The translations under genes and the position numbers were made by a program. Positions 48,143 to 57,552 of a stretch of DNA of 64,000 bases are shown here, one piece after another (within the stretch, counting starts at the first letter, position 1; every line of letters starts with the position of its first letter). Source of the DNA: Massilia sp. Bi118 (GTDB taxonomy: Bacteria > Pseudomonadota > Gammaproteobacteria > Burkholderiales > Burkholderiaceae_D); assembly GCF_918697865.1 (NCBI RefSeq), contig NZ_CAKKMV010000002.1, positions 1 to 64,000 on the forward strand, written 5' to 3'. The notes under the pieces were generated by a model. The model was not told the DNA's origin and ran no database searches. It saw nothing but the letters and a program-made list of their open reading frames with translations.

Positions 48143-48919
48143 TTAGCCCTTGATGCGCAGCGAGACGTCGCCGGCAACGATGGTCATGCGGCCGCTTTCG
48201 GTATCCAGCAGCAGGCGTCCGGCATCGTCGACCCCGGCGGCCAGGCCTTCGTGCAGCACTTCGCCGCGGTCGAGGATGGTGACCAGCTGGCCCTGCCAGC
48301 CGTGCAGCAGGTTCCAGCGCGCGCTGAAGGCGCCAAAGCCGCTCTTGTCGAACAGGCGCAGGGCCTCGGCCAGGCCGTCCAGGATGGCGGCCAGCAGGGT
48401 GTCGCGCTCCATGCGCGCCAGCCAGGGCACGACGGCGACGGAGCGGCCGATCTGTTGTTCCAGCTCATCCGGCATGGCCAGGTTCAGGCCGATGCCGATC
48501 ACGGCCCAGACGCCGCCGTTCTCCGCGGCCGCGGTTTCGACCAGGATGCCGGCCAGCTTGTCGCCGTCCTTGAGCACATCGTTCGGCCATTTCAGCTGGA
48601 CCGGCTGGCCGAGCCGGCCGAGGGTCTCGGCCAGGGCCGTACCGACCGCCAGCGGCAGGCCGGTCAGCTTTTGGACGCCGCCCGCGAACTTCCAGGCCAG
48701 CGAAAAGGTGAGCGAGTGGCCGGGCGCGGACAGCCAGCTGCGTCCAGCGCGGCCGCGGCCCGCAGTCTGATGTTCGGCCACCAGCAGCACGGGCGCATCG
48801 AGGCCAGGTGCGCGCGCAAGCAGGTCGGCATTGGTCGATCCGGTCTCCGCGACCACTTCCACCTTGACGAGACACTGCGCCCCGGCCTGGGACAGCGCCA
48901 TGATCTGCTGGGCGTTCAT
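48143..48919 (-). CDS. birA: Biotin-[acetyl-CoA-carboxylase] ligase
   Basis: 258 aa. Attaches biotin to acetyl-CoA carboxylase. Biotinyl-AMP loop GRGRAGRSW, then KWPNDVL and AGILVET are intact. There is no N-terminal helix-turn-helix of the E. coli kind, so it is an enzyme only, not the bio-operon repressor. It overlaps the SDR gene stop by ATGA. Confidence 0.95.
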   Translation of the reverse strand: MNAQQIMALSQAGAQCLVKVEVVAETGSTNADLLARAPGLDAPVLLVAEHQTAGRGRAGRSWLSAPGHSLTFSLAWKFAGGVQKLTGLPLAVGTALAETLGRLGQPVQLKWPNDVLKDGDKLAGILVETAAAENGGVWAVIGIGLNLAMPDELEQQIGRSVAVVPWLARMERDTLLAAILDGLAEALRLFDKSGFGAFSARWNLLHGWQGQLVTILDRGEVLHEGLAAGVDDAGRLLLDTESGRMTIVAGDVSLRIKG

Positions 48920-49719
48920 GCGGCCTCCTTTCGCGCCTTTTGCGGCGCGCGCGCGAACAGCGGGTCGAACAGGAAGTCCGGCAGCACGCGCAGCAGTTTG
49001 GCGACAAGGCCCATCTGCCAGGGAATCACGCGGAAGCTCGCGCCGGCGTCGATGGCGCGCACGGCTTGCGCCGCGAAGCGTCCGGCCGGCATCAGGAAGG
49101 GCATGGGGAAACGGTTATTGCTGGTCATGGGTGTATCGATGTAGCCGGGCGCGATGGTCACGACCCGGATGCCGTAAGGGCGCATTTCGAGGCGCAGCGA
49201 TTCGGCATAGCTGTGCACCGCCGCCTTCGAGGCGCAGTAGGCGCCGGCGCCGCGCATGCCGCGCACGCCGGCCATGCTGCCGATCGCCACCAGCCGGCGC
49301 ATGCCGGCCTGGGTTTTCATCGCGCCGATGAAGGGCGCGAAGGTGGCGATGGTGGCATCCACGTTGGTGGCGAACACGGAGGCGAACAGCGGCAGGTCCT
49401 CAGGCCGCTCGGTCAGGGTGCCGTGCGAGATGCCGGCCGAGGCGATCACGACGTCGGCGCCCTTGTTCACGGCGATGAAGTCCTGCGCGGCCCTGGCAAG
49501 CGCCGCGTGCTCGGTGACGTCGACGGCGTAGGCGCGATGGCGTTCCGGATGGGGGAGGGTGGCGATCAGGGCTTCGAGCGCGTCGCGGCGGCGCGCCAGG
49601 AGGCCGAGCGCGGCGCCTTGCGCCGCATATTCGCGCGCCAGGGCGGCGCCGATGCCGCTGGACGCGCCGGTGATGAACACGCGCAGCGGGGTGTTGGCGC
49701 GGCTCGCCGCGGAACTCAT
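48916..49719 (-). CDS. Short-chain dehydrogenase/reductase
   Basis: 267 aa. The nucleotide-binding motif is TGASSGIG, the NAG position is ASAG, and the active site is Ser in VAIGSMAG and YCASK. LARRR after the second strand suggests NADP preference. The C-terminal part includes a hydrophobic patch (FPMPFLMP), perhaps for membrane contact. Substrate unknown. It overlaps both neighbours by four bases (ATGA), firmly inside the operon. Confidence 0.92.
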   Translation of the reverse strand: MSSAASRANTPLRVFITGASSGIGAALAREYAAQGAALGLLARRRDALEALIATLPHPERHRAYAVDVTEHAALARAAQDFIAVNKGADVVIASAGISHGTLTERPEDLPLFASVFATNVDATIATFAPFIGAMKTQAGMRRLVAIGSMAGVRGMRGAGAYCASKAAVHSYAESLRLEMRPYGIRVVTIAPGYIDTPMTSNNRFPMPFLMPAGRFAAQAVRAIDAGASFRVIPWQMGLVAKLLRVLPDFLFDPLFARAPQKARKEAA

Positions 49720-50408
49720 TGCCTGGCCTTGCCCACCAGGTAGTCCATCACCTGCAGCACCACCTGGTGCTGCAGCGCCTCGCTGCGGGCTTCGCCGGCG
49801 GCGATTGCGCTTTCATTGGCATGCGAGGGCGAGGTCAGGTAACGGCCGCCGATCGCGATCATCGGCCAGCGGTCGATATGGTAGGCGTCCATCATGGCCT
49901 CCGCGCGGCGCAGGCGCTGCTGGATGCCGAAGGAGCGGTAGGTGTCGATGAACTTCGCGCTGTCGATGCCGTTCTTCCCGATCCAGTCGAACACCTGCTC
50001 GTCGCTGTTCAGGCGCAGGCGGTCGACGTGCATGGCGGCGAACACCTTGTCGTGGAAGCGCTCCGTGAGGCCCATCGCTTCCAGCGTGAAGAACAGTCGC
50101 TGCTGCGGCGCCACGTTGGCGTCACGCGAGACGTGCACGCGCTTGAAGGCGATCCTGTCACCCTGCTGCCTGACCCACGCGGCCAGGGCAGGCTCGAAGG
50201 CGTAGCAATGCGGGCAGTAATACGCGAAGAACTCGATCACCTCGACCTTGCGGCCGGTGTCCGTGGGAAGCGGCGAGGGCAGGGTCAGGTACTCGACCCC
50301 TTCCTTCGGCTCGGTGGCAGCAGCAGCGGGCAAAGAGACCGCGCCCGCCGCGGCCAGGCCGAGCATCGAAACGCAGCATAGACGAAGAAACGGGCGGCGG
50401 CTCGTCAT
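49716..50408 (-). CDS. dsbA: Thiol:disulfide interchange protein DsbA
   Basis: 230 aa. A signal peptide (through LPAAAA) leads to a thioredoxin-fold domain with inserted helices. The active site is CPHC (65-68) in FFAYYCPHCYAF and the cis-proline lies in RWPMIAIGGRYL. It introduces disulfides in periplasmic proteins. The gene follows a SPOR gene by 11 bases. Confidence 0.95.
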   Translation of the reverse strand: MTSRRPFLRLCCVSMLGLAAAGAVSLPAAAATEPKEGVEYLTLPSPLPTDTGRKVEVIEFFAYYCPHCYAFEPALAAWVRQQGDRIAFKRVHVSRDANVAPQQRLFFTLEAMGLTERFHDKVFAAMHVDRLRLNSDEQVFDWIGKNGIDSAKFIDTYRSFGIQQRLRRAEAMMDAYHIDRWPMIAIGGRYLTSPSHANESAIAAGEARSEALQHQVVLQVMDYLVGKARQ

Positions 50409-50419
50409 GAATGGCCCGT

Positions 50420-51133
50420 TCAGCGCTGGTTGCGCACGATGGCGACGTCGACGCCGCTGTCGAGCAGCTTGGCGCGCGCCTTGTTCATCGCTTCGACCTG
50501 GTTGTACGGGCCGAGGCGCACGCGGTGCAGCACGCCGCTGTCGCTGGTGCGGTCGCTGATCGCGGCTTCGAAGCCGAGCAGGGCCAGCTTGGCGCGGGTG
50601 GCCTCGGCGTCCGACATTTCGCGGAAGGCGCCGGCCTGCAGGTAGTAGATGTAATCGCCGCTGGCCGCGGCCGGGGCGGCCGCCACCGAGGTCGGCGGTG
50701 CGGCGGACGTCGCCAGCGGATGCGCTTCGCGCGCGGCCGGCTGGGCTTGGGCGGCCGTCGAGGCAGCCACTGGCTGCCTCGACTCCATATTGGCGATCGC
50801 CTGGCCCAGCGGATCGGCCGCCGCGGCCGGTGCGGCTGCGTCAGCCGGCTTCGCGCTGCGCGCGGCCGCCTTCTCGGTCACTTCCTTGTTGGCCTCGCGC
50901 ACGGCGTCGCGGTTGGCGTACATCGGCTTGTTCGGATCCATGGCCTGGCCCGGCGCCGGGTCGGCCGGACGGCCCGCCTTGGCGGCCTTTTCCGTGAACG
51001 GCGAGGCGCCCTTGGTGATCGTCAGGGCCACGGCGACGGCGATGCCGAGGCCGACGATCAGGCCGATGATCAGGCCGGTGAGCGTGCTGCCGCGCTGGCG
51101 CGCGAGGGCAAGGATGCTGCTGCCGCGTGCCAT
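50420..51133 (-). CDS. SPOR domain-containing membrane protein (FtsN-like)
   Basis: 237 aa. It starts with the ATG sharing its first bases with the argS stop (TAATG). A membrane segment (GLIIGLIVGLGIAVAVALTI) at about 20-38 is followed by a long Ala/Pro-rich linker and a C-terminal SPOR domain (YYLQAGAFREMSDAEATRAK). The layout resembles FtsN-type division proteins. It lies directly after argS, the usual betaproteobacterial place for this gene. Confidence 0.87.
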   Translation of the reverse strand: MARGSSILALARQRGSTLTGLIIGLIVGLGIAVAVALTITKGASPFTEKAAKAGRPADPAPGQAMDPNKPMYANRDAVREANKEVTEKAAARSAKPADAAAPAAAADPLGQAIANMESRQPVAASTAAQAQPAAREAHPLATSAAPPTSVAAAPAAASGDYIYYLQAGAFREMSDAEATRAKLALLGFEAAISDRTSDSGVLHRVRLGPYNQVEAMNKARAKLLDSGVDVAIVRNQR

Positions 51134-52857
51134 TACATCTTCTCCGGCGCCGAGACGCCGATCAGCGCGAGGCCGTTGCGCAGTACCTGGCGCACAGCCA
51201 GGGCCAGGGCCAGGCGCGCCAGCTTCAGCGCTTCGTCGTCGTCGAGCAGCCACTTGTGCGCGAAGTAGTAGCTGTGCAGCTCGCCGGCCAGCTCGCGCAG
51301 GTAGAACGCGACCTGGTGCGGCCCCAGTTCGGACTGGGCGCGCTGCAGCATCTCCGGGAACTCGGCCAGCTTGGCCAGCAGGCTGGCTTCATGCGGCTGG
51401 GTCAGCGGCGACAGATCGGCGTTGGCGAGGCTGGCGGGGTCGCCGCCCCAGTTGGCCAGCGCCGAGCAGATGCGGGCGTGGGCGTACTGCACGTAGTACA
51501 CCGGGTTCTCGTCGTTGGTGGCCAGCGCGACGTCGACGTCGAACACGAACTCGGTGTCGGCCTTGCGCGAGATGAGGAAGAAGCGCACGGCATCGCGGCC
51601 GCGGGTGACGTCGCCGTTGCCCGACCATTCGATCAGGTCGCGCACGGTCACGTAGGAGCCGGCGCGCTTGGAGATCTTGACCTCTTCGCCGTTCTTCATG
51701 ACGGTGACCATCTTGTGCAGCACGTAGTCCGGGTAGCCCTGCGGGATGCCGATGTTCACCGCCTGCAGGCCGGCGCGCACGCGCGCGATGGTGCCGTGGT
51801 GGTCGCTGCCCTGGACATTGATGGCCTGGTCGAAGCCGCGCTTGAATTTCTGGATGTGGTAAGCCACGTCCGGCACGAAATAGGTGAAGGTGCCGTCGGA
51901 CTTGCGCATCACGCGGTCCTTGTCGTCGCCGTAGTCGGTGGTCTTCAGCCACAGCGCGCCGTCGGCTTCGAACGTGACGCCGGCGTCGACCAGGGCCTGC
52001 ACGGCCGCGGCCACCTTGCCGTCGGCGTACAGCGAGGACTCCAGATAATAGTTATCGAACTTCACGCCGAAGGCTTGCAGGTCCTGGTCCTGCTCGTTGC
52101 GCAGGTAGGTGACGGCGAAGCGGCGGATCGATTCGATGTCGTTCACATCGCCCGAGGCGGTGGCCGGCTGGCCGTCGCTGGCCGAGACAGTCTTCTTGGC
52201 GAGGAAGTCGTCGGCGATGTCCTGGATGTAGTCGCCGTTGTAGGCCGACTCCGGCCATTCGGCGTCGCCCGGCTTGAAGCCGCGGGCGCGCGCCTGCACC
52301 GAGGTCGCCAGGGTCGCGATCTGGACGCCGGCGTCGTTGTAATAGAACTCGCGGGTGACCTTGTGGCCCTGCGACTCGAACAGCGCGGACAGGGAGTCGC
52401 CCAGCGCGGCCTGGCGGCCGTGGCCGACGTGCAGCGGGCCGGTCGGGTTGGCCGAGACGAATTCGATGATCACGTGGTGGCCGTTGCCGCCATCGCCGCG
52501 GCCGAAGGCTGCGCCCTGCTGCAGGACGCTGCGCACCACCGACTGCTTGGCGGCGTCGGCCACGCGCAGGTTGATGAAGCCCGGACCCGCGATCTCGGCC
52601 GAGGCGATCAGGCCCTGCGCCTTCGGATCGGCCTGCAGGGCGGCGACCAGGCGCGTAGCCAGTTCGCGCGGATTGGTCTTCAGCGGCTTGGCCAGCTGCA
52701 TCGCGATGTTACAGGCGATGTCGCCATGGGTCGGGTCGCGCGGACGTTCGAGCGCAATGTTAGGAACGACTGCGGGGGTCAAATCGCTGCCGGCAATGAT
52801 CGGGGCAAGGGCGGCCTGGAACAGGGCAACGATTTCTTGTTTTTGTTGGGCGAGCAT
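51133..52857 (-). CDS. argS: Arginyl-tRNA synthetase
   Basis: 574 aa class I enzyme. The HIGH motif is HVGH in [16 protein letters not shown], and the KMSK-like motif is KISKRAG. The N-terminal Add-1 domain and the C-terminal DALR domain (ending [16 protein letters not shown]) are complete. It is the first gene of a seven-gene operon that runs to 46654 with overlaps or gaps of 12 bases or less, and is divergent from rsmB. Confidence 0.97.
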   Translation of the reverse strand: MLAQQKQEIVALFQAALAPIIAGSDLTPAVVPNIALERPRDPTHGDIACNIAMQLAKPLKTNPRELATRLVAALQADPKAQGLIASAEIAGPGFINLRVADAAKQSVVRSVLQQGAAFGRGDGGNGHHVIIEFVSANPTGPLHVGHGRQAALGDSLSALFESQGHKVTREFYYNDAGVQIATLATSVQARARGFKPGDAEWPESAYNGDYIQDIADDFLAKKTVSASDGQPATASGDVNDIESIRRFAVTYLRNEQDQDLQAFGVKFDNYYLESSLYADGKVAAAVQALVDAGVTFEADGALWLKTTDYGDDKDRVMRKSDGTFTYFVPDVAYHIQKFKRGFDQAINVQGSDHHGTIARVRAGLQAVNIGIPQGYPDYVLHKMVTVMKNGEEVKISKRAGSYVTVRDLIEWSGNGDVTRGRDAVRFFLISRKADTEFVFDVDVALATNDENPVYYVQYAHARICSALANWGGDPASLANADLSPLTQPHEASLLAKLAEFPEMLQRAQSELGPHQVAFYLRELAGELHSYYFAHKWLLDDDEALKLARLALALAVRQVLRNGLALIGVSAPEKM

Positions 52858-53015
52858 GGACTGTGGTCGAAAAGGAAATAGTCTGGGGGATGCTGCTCAT
52901 TATACTGGTTTGACGCAATGCGGAATACGCCCTGGACCTTGCTCCAAAGCTTCGTTTAAGCCTGCGCAACGCTTAACCGCTACAATGTGCGTCTTTATGC
53001 ATTGTCCGATTCGCC

Positions 53016-54557
53016 ATGACTGAAAAGCGCCCGACGCTCACCCTGAAACCCAAGGCCGCGGCCAAATCCGCCGGCCCCGCGCGGCCCCAGGCCAAGGGAG
53101 GTCCGGGCAAGAGCGCCGGCGGCCCACGCGGCCCGGCGCCGCAGGGACGCCCTCCGGCTCCGATCCCGCAAGTCAAGGCCCCGTCTGCCGTCGACGAAGC
53201 CCCGCGCCTGCGCCAGAGCAGCGAAGTCAAAGTGCCGGCCCAGCTCGATTTTCGCCCGGACCTGAAAACCGATTCGCTGGCCTTCGCCCTGCTCGGCGCG
53301 GCCAGCAGCCTGGCGCGCGTGCGCACCGGCACCGCGCTGCCGCAGGCGCTCAGCGAGGTGTTCCAGGCTTATGGCGCGACCCCGCAGGCGCGCGGCGCGA
53401 TGCAGGACATCGCCTACCGCAGCATGCGCCAGCTGGGTCGCAGCGAGACCCTGCTGGGCATGATGACCAGTAAAGCGCCGGAGCCCGCCATGCTGGCCGG
53501 CCTGCTGTGCGCGGCGCTGGCCCTGCTCGATCCGCCGGAAGGCAGACAGGCGCCTTACGAAGCGTTTACCGTGGTCGACCAGGCGGTCGGCGCGGCCGCG
53601 AGCCACCCCGATTTCGCGCACGCCAAGGCGATGGTGAACGCGGTGCTGCGGCGCTTCCTGCGCGAGCGCGACGCCTTGTTGAACACCGCGCTGGCGCAGC
53701 CGCCGGCGCGCTGGAACTACCCGCAATGGTGGATCGACGCAGTGCGCACGGCCTATCCGCAGCAGTGGCAGGACGTGCTCCAGGCCGGCAACTGCCAGCC
53801 GCCGCTGACCCTGCGCGTCAACCTGCGCAAGACCAGCGTCGACGACTACCTGCAGACCCTGGCCGCGGCCGGCATCGAGGCCGGCCGCGTCGGCCCGAGC
53901 GCGCTGCGCCTGGCGCAAGCGATGAACGTGGCCCAGATTCCCGGCTTCGAGCAGGGCCTGGTGTCGGTACAGGATGCCGGCGCCCAGCTGGCCGCGCCGC
54001 TGCTCGACCTGCAAGACGGCATGCGCGTGCTGGATGCCTGCGCGGCGCCGGGCGGCAAGAGCGGCCACATCCTCGAGAGCGCCGAGGTCGATCTGACGGC
54101 GCTGGATGTCGACGGCCGCCGCCTGGTGCGGGTCGACCAGAATCTGCAGCGACTGGGCCTGCAAGCCACCGTCAAAGCCGGCGCCGCCGAGAACACGGAC
54201 TGGTGGGACGGCGTGCAGTACGACCGCATCCTGGCCGACGTGCCGTGCACGGCTTCGGGCATCGTGCGGCGCCATCCGGACATCCGTTGGTTGCGTCGCA
54301 AGAGCGATACCCACCAACTTGCAACACTTTCCACCAAAATACTCGACAACCTTTGGCAGATGCTGCGGCCCGATGGTAAATTGCTGTTTGTGACATGTTC
54401 GCTCTGGCCGCAGGAATCGGAAGCGCAGGCAGCCGCCTTTGCGGCACGCCATAACGCGGTCCGCCTCGATGCGCCGGGCCAGCTTCTTCCAACGAGCGGT
54501 GCCGGGCAGGATCATGATGGTCTGTTCTATGCCCTGTTCCAGAAGGCCGGGGCGTGA
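53016..54557 (+). CDS. rsmB: 16S rRNA (cytosine-967-C5)-methyltransferase
   Basis: 513 aa, longer than E. coli RsmB (429 aa). The extra part is an N-terminal basic, Pro/Gly-rich tail of about 80 residues, probably disordered and RNA-binding. A NusB-like RNA-binding domain follows, then the methyltransferase: motif I LDACAAPGGKSGH, motif IV DVPCTASGIVRRHPDIRW with the releasing cysteine, and motif VI VTCSLWPQESE with the nucleophile cysteine. Both catalytic cysteines are present. It heads a group running through the NtrY-like kinase. Confidence 0.92.
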   Translation: MTEKRPTLTLKPKAAAKSAGPARPQAKGGPGKSAGGPRGPAPQGRPPAPIPQVKAPSAVDEAPRLRQSSEVKVPAQLDFRPDLKTDSLAFALLGAASSLARVRTGTALPQALSEVFQAYGATPQARGAMQDIAYRSMRQLGRSETLLGMMTSKAPEPAMLAGLLCAALALLDPPEGRQAPYEAFTVVDQAVGAAASHPDFAHAKAMVNAVLRRFLRERDALLNTALAQPPARWNYPQWWIDAVRTAYPQQWQDVLQAGNCQPPLTLRVNLRKTSVDDYLQTLAAAGIEAGRVGPSALRLAQAMNVAQIPGFEQGLVSVQDAGAQLAAPLLDLQDGMRVLDACAAPGGKSGHILESAEVDLTALDVDGRRLVRVDQNLQRLGLQATVKAGAAENTDWWDGVQYDRILADVPCTASGIVRRHPDIRWLRRKSDTHQLATLSTKILDNLWQMLRPDGKLLFVTCSLWPQESEAQAAAFAARHNAVRLDAPGQLLPTSGAGQDHDGLFYALFQKAGA

Positions 54558-54596
54558 GACTTCCCGATAACACGCTTTTTTAAGGTTCCGGCCCTA

Positions 54597-55178
54597 GTGA
54601 CTGCTCGATTCTTCCGCCTGCTCGTTTGCCAGCTGCTGCTGGTCTTCGCCTGCGCCAGCGCGCAGGCGGCCGAGGGGATCGAGATCACCCGGGCCGGCAT
54701 CGAAGCCTCCGACGACGGCTATCGCCTGGCCGCCAATTACTCCTTCGAGCTGCCCTCCGGCCTCGAGCAGGCCGTGATGCACGGCATACCCCTGCATTTC
54801 ACCACCGAGATCGAGCTGACCCGGCCGCGCTGGTGGTGGACCGACGACAAGGCGGTGTCCAAGCGCCGCACCGTGCGCCTGCATTACGACCTGCTGACGC
54901 GCCAGTACACCGTGCAGGTGATCAGCGGGCCCCAGCAGAGCGGCGGCCTGCAGCAAAGCTACCAGACGCTCGACGAGGCGCTGCTGTCGATCAGGCGCCC
55001 CAGCCGCTGGCTGATCGCGTCCAGGGGCGAGCTCAAACCGGGCGAAGTCTACAACGTCACCCTGCGCATGTTCATGGACCGCGATTACCTGCAGAAGCCG
55101 CTCCAGGTGGACGCCTTCAACAACTCCGACCTGCGCCTGGCGTCGCACAAGAAGACCTTTACCTACCGGGCGGAATAA
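54597..55178 (+). CDS. DUF4390 domain-containing exported protein
   Basis: 193 aa starting with GTG. A signal peptide (RFFRLLVCQLLLVFACASAQA) precedes a beta-rich domain with the block RPRWWWTDDKAVSKRRTVRL. DUF4390 proteins sit just upstream of NtrY-like kinases in betaproteobacteria, so a role in sensing for that kinase is plausible but unproven. The kinase gene begins three bases after its stop. Confidence 0.88.
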   Translation: MTARFFRLLVCQLLLVFACASAQAAEGIEITRAGIEASDDGYRLAANYSFELPSGLEQAVMHGIPLHFTTEIELTRPRWWWTDDKAVSKRRTVRLHYDLLTRQYTVQVISGPQQSGGLQQSYQTLDEALLSIRRPSRWLIASRGELKPGEVYNVTLRMFMDRDYLQKPLQVDAFNNSDLRLASHKKTFTYRAE

Positions 55179-55181
55179 GCC

Positions 55182-57500
55182 GTGACCCAGGTCCTGCGCT
55201 ACGCACTCGTGATCGGCAGCGCGATCGGTTCGATCCTGCTGTTCCTGCTCGCCTCCGCGTCCGACAACTCGGGCTTCCTCGACCGTAACTACTCCTGGCT
55301 GCTGGGGCTGAACGCCGCCGTCACCGGCGCGCTGCTGATCCTGGTGATCGTCGCGCTGACGCGCCTGTACGCGCGCTACAAGGCCGGCAAGTTCGGCTCG
55401 CGCCTGATGGCGCGCCTGATGCTGCTGTTCGCCGGCATCGGCATCCTGCCGGGACTCCTGATCTTCATGGTCTCGGTGCGCTTCGTCTCGCACTCGATCG
55501 ACTCCTGGTTCGACGTCAAGATCGAGGCCGCGCTGGACTCCGGCCTGAAGCTGGGGCAGGCGGCGCTGGACGAATCGAAGTCGCAGCTGGGCGCCACCGC
55601 GAACACCATCGCCGCGACCCTGGCCGGCCAGGACCAGGCCAACGCGCGCGCGATCCTGACCCGCCTGGTCAGCGGCGAGACCGGCATGCAGAGCGCGCTG
55701 CTGCTGTCGGCCGAGGGCCAGGTGCTGGCTTCGGCCGCCGAGGATCCGCAGGTCGACCTGACCCCGGACCTGCCGACGCCGCAGATCCTCAAGCGCGCCG
55801 CGCTGCCGGGCGGCTACGCGCAGTCCGAAGGCAGCGCCGAGCGCGAGTTCCGCGACTTCCAGAACGGCGGCGCGCCCACCGGCCTGGACATGGCCACCGG
55901 CCTGCGCCTGCGCGCGGTGGTAGCGGTGCCGGAGCCGCCGGGCACGGCGCCGCGCTACCTGCAGCTGATGCAGTCGGTGCCGGTCAACCTGGCCTCGAAT
56001 GCCCAGGTGCTGCAGGATGCCTACAGCACCTACCAGAACCGCGACTTCTCGCGCAGGGGCCTGCGCAAGATGTACATCGAGACCCTGACACTGACCCTGC
56101 TGCTGGCGATCTTCTCCGCCATCGGCAGCGCCTTCCTCATCGCCGGCAACCTGGCGCAGCCGCTACTGGTGCTGGCCGAGGGCACGCGCGCGGTGGCCGA
56201 GGGCGACCTCTCGCCGCGTCCGATCGTCGAGACCAGCGACGAACTCGGCACGCTGACGCAATCCTTCAACGCCATGACCGGCCAGCTGTTCGAGGCGCGT
56301 TCCGCCGTCGAGCGCAACCGCTCCGCGCTGGAAAGCGCCAAGGCCCACCTGGAGTCGGTGCTGGCCAACATGTCGGCCGGCGTGGTCGTGATGGATGCCG
56401 ACGGCGTGGTGGTCAACTCGAACGAGGCCGTGCACCGCATCCTGCAGGTGGACGCGAACGCGCTGGCGGGCCGTCCGCTGGATGCGATCGAGGGCCTGGA
56501 AGCTTTCGCCAGCGCCGTCACGCGCGCCTTCTCGGCCCAGAGCGCGGCGCAGAGCGCGCATACCTCCGCGCGCCACGGACGCCGCCACGGCGACCTGCGC
56601 ACGCACTGGCAGCAGCAGATCGAAGTGCCGCGCCGTCCCGGCACCAGCGACGACCACGACCTGACCCTGCTGGCGCGCGGCTCGCGCCTGCCGGTGGGGG
56701 CGGGCAGTGGCTTCATCGTGGTGTTCGACGATATCTCCGACGTCATCTCGGCCCAGCGCTCGGTGGCCTGGGGCGAGGTCGCGCGGCGCCTGGCGCACGA
56801 GATCAAGAACCCGCTGACGCCGATCCAGCTGTCGGCGGAGCGCATGCAGATGAAGCTGGCCGACCGCCTGGATGCGGACGGCGCCGCGCTGCTGAAGAAG
56901 GGCACCGACACCATCGTCACGCAGGTGGACGCCATGAAGCGCATGGTCGACGACTTCCGCGACTACGCCAAGGCGCCGCCGGCGGTGCTGCACCCGCTCG
57001 ACCTGAACGACCTGATCTCGCAGATCCTGAACCTCTACCTGGCCGGCGACAGCTCGGACGTCATCCACGCCGCATTGGGCGCCAACCTGCCGCCGGTGAT
57101 GGGCGACGCCACCCAGCTGCGCCAGGTGATCCACAACCTGCTGCAGAACGCCCAGGACGCGCTGGCCGACGCCCCGCCGCCGAACGGCGATGCGCCGCGC
57201 ATCGACGTCGTCACCGAGGCCATTCACTACGAGGGCGCGGACGGCGCCGCCGGCACCGCGGTGCGCCTGGCGATCGTCGACAACGGCCCCGGCTTCGCGC
57301 CGAAAATCCTGTCGCGCGCCTTCGAACCCTACGTCACATCGAAGGTCCGGGGCACCGGTCTGGGCCTGCCGATGGTCAAGAAGATCGTCGACGAACACGG
57401 CGGCCGCATCGACGTTGCCAACCGCGCGGACGGATCTGGCGCTTCGGTATCGATTTTGCTGTTAAAGTTAGCACCCGAGGCGAACTTGGCCGAAGTGTAA
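55182..57500 (+). CDS. NtrY-like membrane sensor histidine kinase
   Basis: 772 aa starting with GTG. Membrane segments lie near the N-terminus (three, within residues 1-100) and at about 300-325, enclosing a periplasmic sensor. A HAMP domain (VLAEGTRAVAEGDLSPR), a PAS domain (LANMSAGVVVMDADGVVVNS), HisKA with LAHEIKNPLTPIQLSAERM (His539) and HATPase (LLQNAQDALADAP, TGLGLPMVKKIVDEHGG) follow. The order matches NtrY. Its partner is the response regulator 52 bases downstream. Confidence 0.93.
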   Translation: MTQVLRYALVIGSAIGSILLFLLASASDNSGFLDRNYSWLLGLNAAVTGALLILVIVALTRLYARYKAGKFGSRLMARLMLLFAGIGILPGLLIFMVSVRFVSHSIDSWFDVKIEAALDSGLKLGQAALDESKSQLGATANTIAATLAGQDQANARAILTRLVSGETGMQSALLLSAEGQVLASAAEDPQVDLTPDLPTPQILKRAALPGGYAQSEGSAEREFRDFQNGGAPTGLDMATGLRLRAVVAVPEPPGTAPRYLQLMQSVPVNLASNAQVLQDAYSTYQNRDFSRRGLRKMYIETLTLTLLLAIFSAIGSAFLIAGNLAQPLLVLAEGTRAVAEGDLSPRPIVETSDELGTLTQSFNAMTGQLFEARSAVERNRSALESAKAHLESVLANMSAGVVVMDADGVVVNSNEAVHRILQVDANALAGRPLDAIEGLEAFASAVTRAFSAQSAAQSAHTSARHGRRHGDLRTHWQQQIEVPRRPGTSDDHDLTLLARGSRLPVGAGSGFIVVFDDISDVISAQRSVAWGEVARRLAHEIKNPLTPIQLSAERMQMKLADRLDADGAALLKKGTDTIVTQVDAMKRMVDDFRDYAKAPPAVLHPLDLNDLISQILNLYLAGDSSDVIHAALGANLPPVMGDATQLRQVIHNLLQNAQDALADAPPPNGDAPRIDVVTEAIHYEGADGAAGTAVRLAIVDNGPGFAPKILSRAFEPYVTSKVRGTGLGLPMVKKIVDEHGGRIDVANRADGSGASVSILLLKLAPEANLAEV

Positions 57501-57514
57501 ATCGCGCTTAGAAT
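57486..57514 (+). promoter_or_regulatory. Possible internal promoter before the response regulator gene
   Basis: TTGGCC (57486-57491) and TAGAAT (57509-57514) are 17 bases apart. The site overlaps the end of the kinase gene and lies about 40 bases before the response regulator ATG. It could allow extra expression of the regulator. Confidence 0.5.
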
Positions 57515-57552
57515 CTGGGCTGTGTGAGGGTCAGACAGGAAGGCAATACAAG

